Assembly (NCBI GenBank): GCA_023055355.1
Contig: JALJCS010000002.1
Coordinates: 82,795,001 to 82,859,000 of the forward strand
DNA from: Agelaius tricolor
Lineage: Eukaryota; Chordata; Aves; Passeriformes; Icteridae
Direction of reading: 5' to 3'
DNA length: 64,000 nucleotides
The translations under genes were made by a program, and so were the position numbers. Numbering within the stretch: position 1 is the first letter of the stretch; each line of letters opens with the position of its first letter. The notes below the pieces were generated by a model. The model ran no database searches. It was given only the letters and a program-made list of their open reading frames with translations, and had not been told where the DNA came from. Below are positions 60,801-64,000 of this stretch, piece by piece.

Positions 60801-61569
60801 GGTCTCCTCCACTTTGCCCCCACCAATACCCAAGGAGCCTCATGCTGGAACCTGGAGGCTGGGACCTGGTGAGAAGGCAGCTGAGTGTTCACTGGGGAAT
60901 TCAAGGTGAGACCTGATAGATCTGAGAGCATCTGCAGGAAGGGAATCTGCAGGTTCAAATCACCATCTCCACTTTGAAGGGATTTAGGGAGGTCCCCAGG
61001 AGAAATTCTAAGGGCATTCAAGCAGCAAATTGATTCAACCATGTGCAGTAGCAGGCTTCCCTCCTTGAAGGGAGACCTGAATGAGCTTTCTTGGCAGCAC
61101 ACAGAAGAAATGAAGGGGTACAAACACCACCTGCTGTACTCCAGAACTGGATTGGTGGTGTCAATTGTTACATTGTCCATATTTTAAATTTCTTTTTTCA
61201 TTGTGATTCAGTGACTTAAACTTGATCAGAACAATAAAGAAAAGTTATGAATGAGAAAGCTTTGTTTGCAAAGTCTGGCTGATCACTCTGCTCAGCTTCC
61301 CTGCCAGTGACTTATCCCTGCTCCCTGCTGTGAGTGAAACTCCGAAACTCCTCCAAACTCAAGGAACTTAATGCATTTCCTCCTGATTCATTTGTTTCTC
61401 ACTGTTTTACACTCCAAGCCTTGTTATGGGCAAAAGGGAATGTACCATGTAGCTCAGCAGCCTGACATTTGCTGTCAGCCACATGCTGATACAGGCAGCC
61501 CTGCTCTCATCTCCCCAGCTGCGGCACCACAGACACACAAATGCCTCTGGCCCATGGTCTGAACCCCAG
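48851..61569. other. intergenic desert, no gene recognised
   Basis: 12.7 kb of mostly AT-rich DNA with only short open frames. Slightly GC-richer patches at about 55330-55560 and 60600-61150 may be repeat-derived but match nothing I can name. A short ATATATAT run lies near 56261. Confidence 0.6.
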
Positions 61570-62037
61570 TGTGCTGCACTCAAACCCCAAACACACACAG
61601 CACAGAGAATAGAGGGCACACCTAGGAGAGGAGTGAATATTGGAGTTTAATGAGATGACAGGACAGACCAAGCTGGCTGGGCTAAGGGCATGGCCAGACA
61701 AATGTGCTGACCAGCAAGATGTTCACAGGCCCCTGGCCCCTTATATCCTCTTGCACAACCTCAGATTGCTCCTCCCAGCATCCCCTAATGAATTCCATCC
61801 TCCAGGACAGGGAATCCCCCAACCAGTCTGTGCAGGGCCCATAGAGCCACATCTCTGGGGACTCACAGTGCTGGGTCTCACCTGACCTGTGGGGTTGATG
61901 CTCCTGGGACAGCACTGGGGGGCTGGGGCTGCACTCACGCCTCTGACTGGGACACTGGGACTCCCCCACTGCCCTCTGCCCCCATGCCCCTCTGCGTGGA
62001 AGGGGTGAGCCTTTAGCACATACTCTAACAAACACCA
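61570..62037 (-). mobile_element. candidate solo LTR
   Basis: The minus strand shows a GC-rich U3-like section, a TATA-type GATATAAGGGG (61750-61740) and ATTAAACTCC (61655-61646) about 90 bases further on, then a short tail, as in an avian LTR. GC content rises well above that of the flanks. Exact ends are uncertain and no exact target duplication was found. Confidence 0.5.
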
Positions 62038-64000
62038 GCACCACCAGTGGGAAGCATTTTGACTGATACTGAATCAAACCAGGTTGGTGCCTTGTGGTCA
62101 TTTATTCTCCCATTCTTATACAGCAAAAATTAAAAGGAAATTTATAAAAGGACTGACAGAATTCTCTCTACTATAGAGAATAATGCTTAAAAGCAGGAAG
62201 ACTGGAGTGGAAGGATCTGCCATTTGTCCACATGCACCCCCACAAACTGGAAGCCCTTGCAGTACTGGTGAGGCAGCCAGGCACAGCTAATGCCAGCCAA
62301 TGCCCCTGGATAAAGGGTCTCATATGGCACCAGGCATCTGGCCCAGCTGTGGAGGAAGGATTCTGAATCACCCAGATTATGAACATCTATGAGGGTGTCC
62401 ATGAAAAACTCTTGTCCCTATTCACGTGTGCCCAGTTCCCAGCTCCCAAACCTGTGCTCCTTTATGTAGCAGGATATTTGCTGAGATGGAAAAATGGAGC
62501 TAAGCACAACCAAATGGACAGGCTAAAAGGAGCCTTTTCCAGGAGACACCAGAAGGGAGCACTTAGGAATCACATCCTAAAATTAAAAGAACACAGAGTG
62601 GGCTACTGAATCCCAGAAAATGGGCAAGGACTCTCAGCAGCCAGGCCAGGCTTGCTCTGAGGAACAGAAGCAGTGCTATTTAGTGAAGATTTTACTACAG
62701 ATTTCTGAGTTTTGGAGCCTAAAGGCTTGTTCCTCTACAACCTTTGTGGTTGTGAAAGGGCACCCAGTGGAAGTCACGCTGCCAGCTGTACTAAAGACAT
62801 GCTTCAAAAACATGCTGGACAGGATACAAATGGAGAGAATCACAACCAGATGATTCAATGCTGGCTGCACATCTTTTCTCAGCTGCCAGTAGCACAGGGT
62901 CTGAGTCAATGGGCTGCAACAGCCTGTCTTGTAAATAATCCTCCACATTTTTCTCTGCTGCAGAACTATTTAAAGAGGAAAAAAAGTGGTGTAAGATGGC
63001 CTATAGTTGTCTCTCCCTTGTAATAAACAGGAGCATTCACTGTCTCCTGTGTCACTCCTGAGGGTACGTTTCTGTGATGCAGAGTGTATTTGGGTGTCAC
63101 TGTCCTCTTGAGCTACACCAAAAAAAGATTTCAGGTATCATGTGATGGACTGTATTTAAAAGATTTTGGATTGAATTAACCAAATCTTAGTATTCCCTTC
63201 TGAGAAGATAGAAAACAGGATATTGTCAAACATAAGGTCTGGATAAAATGCTATCATTTAAATTCCCTAGTGCTCCAGAGACAGCTGGAAACCACCTCCT
63301 CTTTTGAACAACTCACAACACAGATTTTCCATTATGGAATTGTATTGAAAAGTCTGCATCTTGATAATGGAGCTGCGCTGACTCTGGGGTGCCTTTGAAC
63401 ACAGACAAACTCCAAGAGATGGGGAGAAGGCACTCTTACAGCAACCATCACGGAAGCATTCTCCTTGGATTCATATTTTTGCTTCCCGTGAAAAAGGCTT
63501 TTAAGCCATTTGTGACCTGCTGCTAAAAGGAGCTGATGTAACTGCAGAGAGCAGACACAGTGTCCAGTGTACCTCTCTAGGGCAGGTCTCAGCTGCAAGG
63601 TCAGGCAGGGCAAAGCTATGGCAGGGCTGGAAAACAGACTCTAGTTTAGCTGAGGCAGAGAGCAAACCTTCATTTCTGCTCTTGATAATGCCTCTGCACC
63701 CGTGGTGAGGGTGGAGGTCTCAGGTGAGGCGAGTCGAGACCACCAAGACTCATTGATGCACCTGGGCTCTTGAGCCCATTCTCTGCTATCTGTCACCTGG
63801 GAAATGTGGTGGCCTCTCAGAGAGCTTGTGTCATATCTGCAGCTTTTCATTAACATCTCGGGTACCCAGTGAGTCCTCAGATGTCAATGGCCACCTACAC
63901 ATATCCAGCTGAGCTACACCAGGACTGTATGGGATTTATCAATAAATTAAGAGATCAAAACACACATATCACACACCTGGTGTTAGGTTTGAAAATGTTG
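62038..64000. other. intergenic, no gene recognised
   Basis: Moderate GC with several short open frames on both strands and no recognisable domain. 62180-62900 has a repeat-like texture but no ends or family could be assigned. Confidence 0.55.

Noticed and set aside
1..64000. search for tRNA, rRNA, CRISPR arrays, bacterial operons or a novel multi-gene system
   Set aside because: The window is gene-poor vertebrate DNA with one gene and interspersed repeats. No cluster of coding genes or regular spacer-repeat array exists here.

Overview
This is a vertebrate nuclear window and almost certainly from a bird. The interspersed repeats are CR1 LINE copies with the usual 3' end (a TTCCAACC-type block, then an ATTCTGTGA-type tail), plus several avian-style endogenous-retrovirus solo LTRs. 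Coding DNA is sparse and split by GT-AG introns, and there is one strong CpG island. A neoavian, possibly passerine, source fits the LTR load, but the species cannot be read from the sequence.

The only protein-coding gene I can support is KCNV1 (Kv8.1, an electrically silent voltage-gated K+ channel subunit) on the + strand. It has three coding exons, 27355-27836, 29576-30102 and 37630-38141, which join in frame to 506 codons plus a stop. A CpG-island promoter and 5' leader lie at about 26435-27354. Two polyadenylation signals lie at 38473 and 38545. Intron 2 holds the largest mobile element in the window, a 5'-truncated and mutated CR1 of about 2.2 kb that ends about 125 bp before the exon 3 acceptor.

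The flanks (1-26400 and 38600-64000) are gene-poor and AT-rich. They hold CR1 fragments at 5579-6420 (-), 7887-8340 (-), about 9750-10210 (+, old), 14998-15372 (+), about 25400-25900 (-, old), 41585-42130 (-) and 42285-42500 (+). Solo LTRs lie at 17248-17836 (+), 19377-19846 (+), 20002-20732 (-), 39691-40347 (-) and 41741-41993 (-, nested in a CR1). Two weaker LTR candidates lie at 13225-13560 and 61570-62037. Three of the LTRs have exact target-site duplications that I could read directly.

Other structure: a perfect 20-bp inverted repeat with a 4-nt loop at 2399-2442, a (TCCCT)19 microsatellite at 48756-48850, small tandem duplications, a CTCF-like motif at 11161, and a possible upstream ORF whose predicted stop would overlap the KCNV1 start codon as ATGA. 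No tRNA, rRNA, CRISPR array or novel multi-gene system was found. The more unusual observations are small and local, around KCNV1 and the repeats.
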